Shown in pieces: positions 63,746 through 64,000 of a stretch of DNA of 64,000 bases. The translations under genes and the position numbers were made by a program. Each line of letters opens with the position of its first letter. The stretch's first letter is position 1. The notes under the pieces were generated by a model. It was not told the DNA's origin, ran no database searches, and saw only the letters and a list, made by a program, of their open reading frames with translations. The DNA comes from Gerris lacustris (taxonomy: Eukaryota > Arthropoda > Insecta > Hemiptera > Gerridae). The stretch lies in the NCBI GenBank assembly GCA_951217055.1, contig OX578276.1, positions 157,121,223 to 157,185,222 on the forward strand, written 5' to 3'.

Positions 63746-64000
63746 TTTTAAGCTTTTTTCTCAGGAACTAGATTTTTCCCGGGAAAACGGCTTATATCGT
63801 TGGATTCGTATTTAAATGGACTATATTTTAGAATTTTTCAATCAAAATCGTCGGAACCGTTTTCGAGAAATAATTTTTTTTCACGTTTTTTCAGAGTTTT
63901 TGGGGGGTAGAGCCCCTAAATTTGGAGCTAAAATTCATTTCTCGATTTCGCCTCGGGGTATGATTTTTCTGAACATGTATGCCAAATTTCTTCAAAATCG
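63746..64000. repeat. Edge of a dispersed repeat
   Basis: It contains 'ttttcccgggaaaa', 'ttttggggggtagagcccct' and 'tgccaaatttcttcaaaatcg', the last resembling the 'caaatttcaa' boxes elsewhere. It continues beyond the window. Confidence 0.4.

Overview
This is an AT-rich window from an animal nuclear genome, most likely an insect or other arthropod. The reasons are a metazoan-type SNAPC4 gene with a 5'-UTR intron, BEL/Pao, Harbinger, hAT, piggyBac-like and several LINE-type elements, and tRNA- and 5S-like repeat heads. I cannot name the order from the sequence alone. There is no bacterial or operon structure. Only one complete host gene is visible: SNAPC4 (snRNA-activating complex subunit 4), minus strand, 31657-34026. 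Two short candidate terminal exons of unknown genes lie at 18599-18756 (+) and 61791-61957 (-). Almost everything else is repeat-derived.

Layout. 1-10.6 kb: AT-rich spacer with foldback repeats, a run of tandem G-rich repeats (6571-7400), a perfect 5S-rRNA-like palindrome (7621-7705) and an 872-bp foldback (8003-8874). 10.7-15.4 kb: left half of a Harbinger element with a decayed Myb/SANT gene, itself hit by a 1,060-bp TA-flanked foldback and several small foldbacks. 16.95-18.43 kb: a 12-copy, 123-bp satellite built from six ~20-bp submonomers. 19.8-27.5 kb: a four-level nest, in which TTAA-flanked piggyBac-like ends enclose a LINE, which is split inside its reverse transcriptase motif by a BEL/Pao element with intact LTRs and a 5-bp target duplication, which carries a 734-bp insert in its leader. 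29.7-30.7 kb: tRNA-Phe-like tandem repeats joined to a 156-bp-arm palindrome. 31.6-34.0 kb: SNAPC4. 35.4-39.8 kb: LINE remnants, one with a clear 12-bp target duplication and poly(A). 40-43 kb: foldbacks, a Harbinger-derived MITE and a TTAA-flanked piggyBac-like MITE. 44.07-48.17 kb: a very large foldback (arms about 860 bp) with an hAT element inserted in its right arm (8-bp target duplication). 48.2-49.8 kb: right half of the same Harbinger family with the transposase end. 49.8-58.7 kb: two decayed LINEs, the second with an RNase H domain. 58.8-61.5 kb: G-tract tandem repeats and head-to-head copies of a repeat also found at 2.8-3.5 kb. 61.5-64 kb: one possible exon and AT-rich spacer.

The elements do not form a pathway. 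They record successive insertions, and several histories can be read exactly from target duplications and from the comparison of empty and filled sites. The most thought-provoking signals are the hammerhead-like CTGANGA/stem/GAAA motifs at the edges of several unrelated-looking foldbacks, the 5S-like perfect palindrome, the hierarchical 123-bp satellite, and the MITE whose two ends match the separate halves of a Harbinger element.
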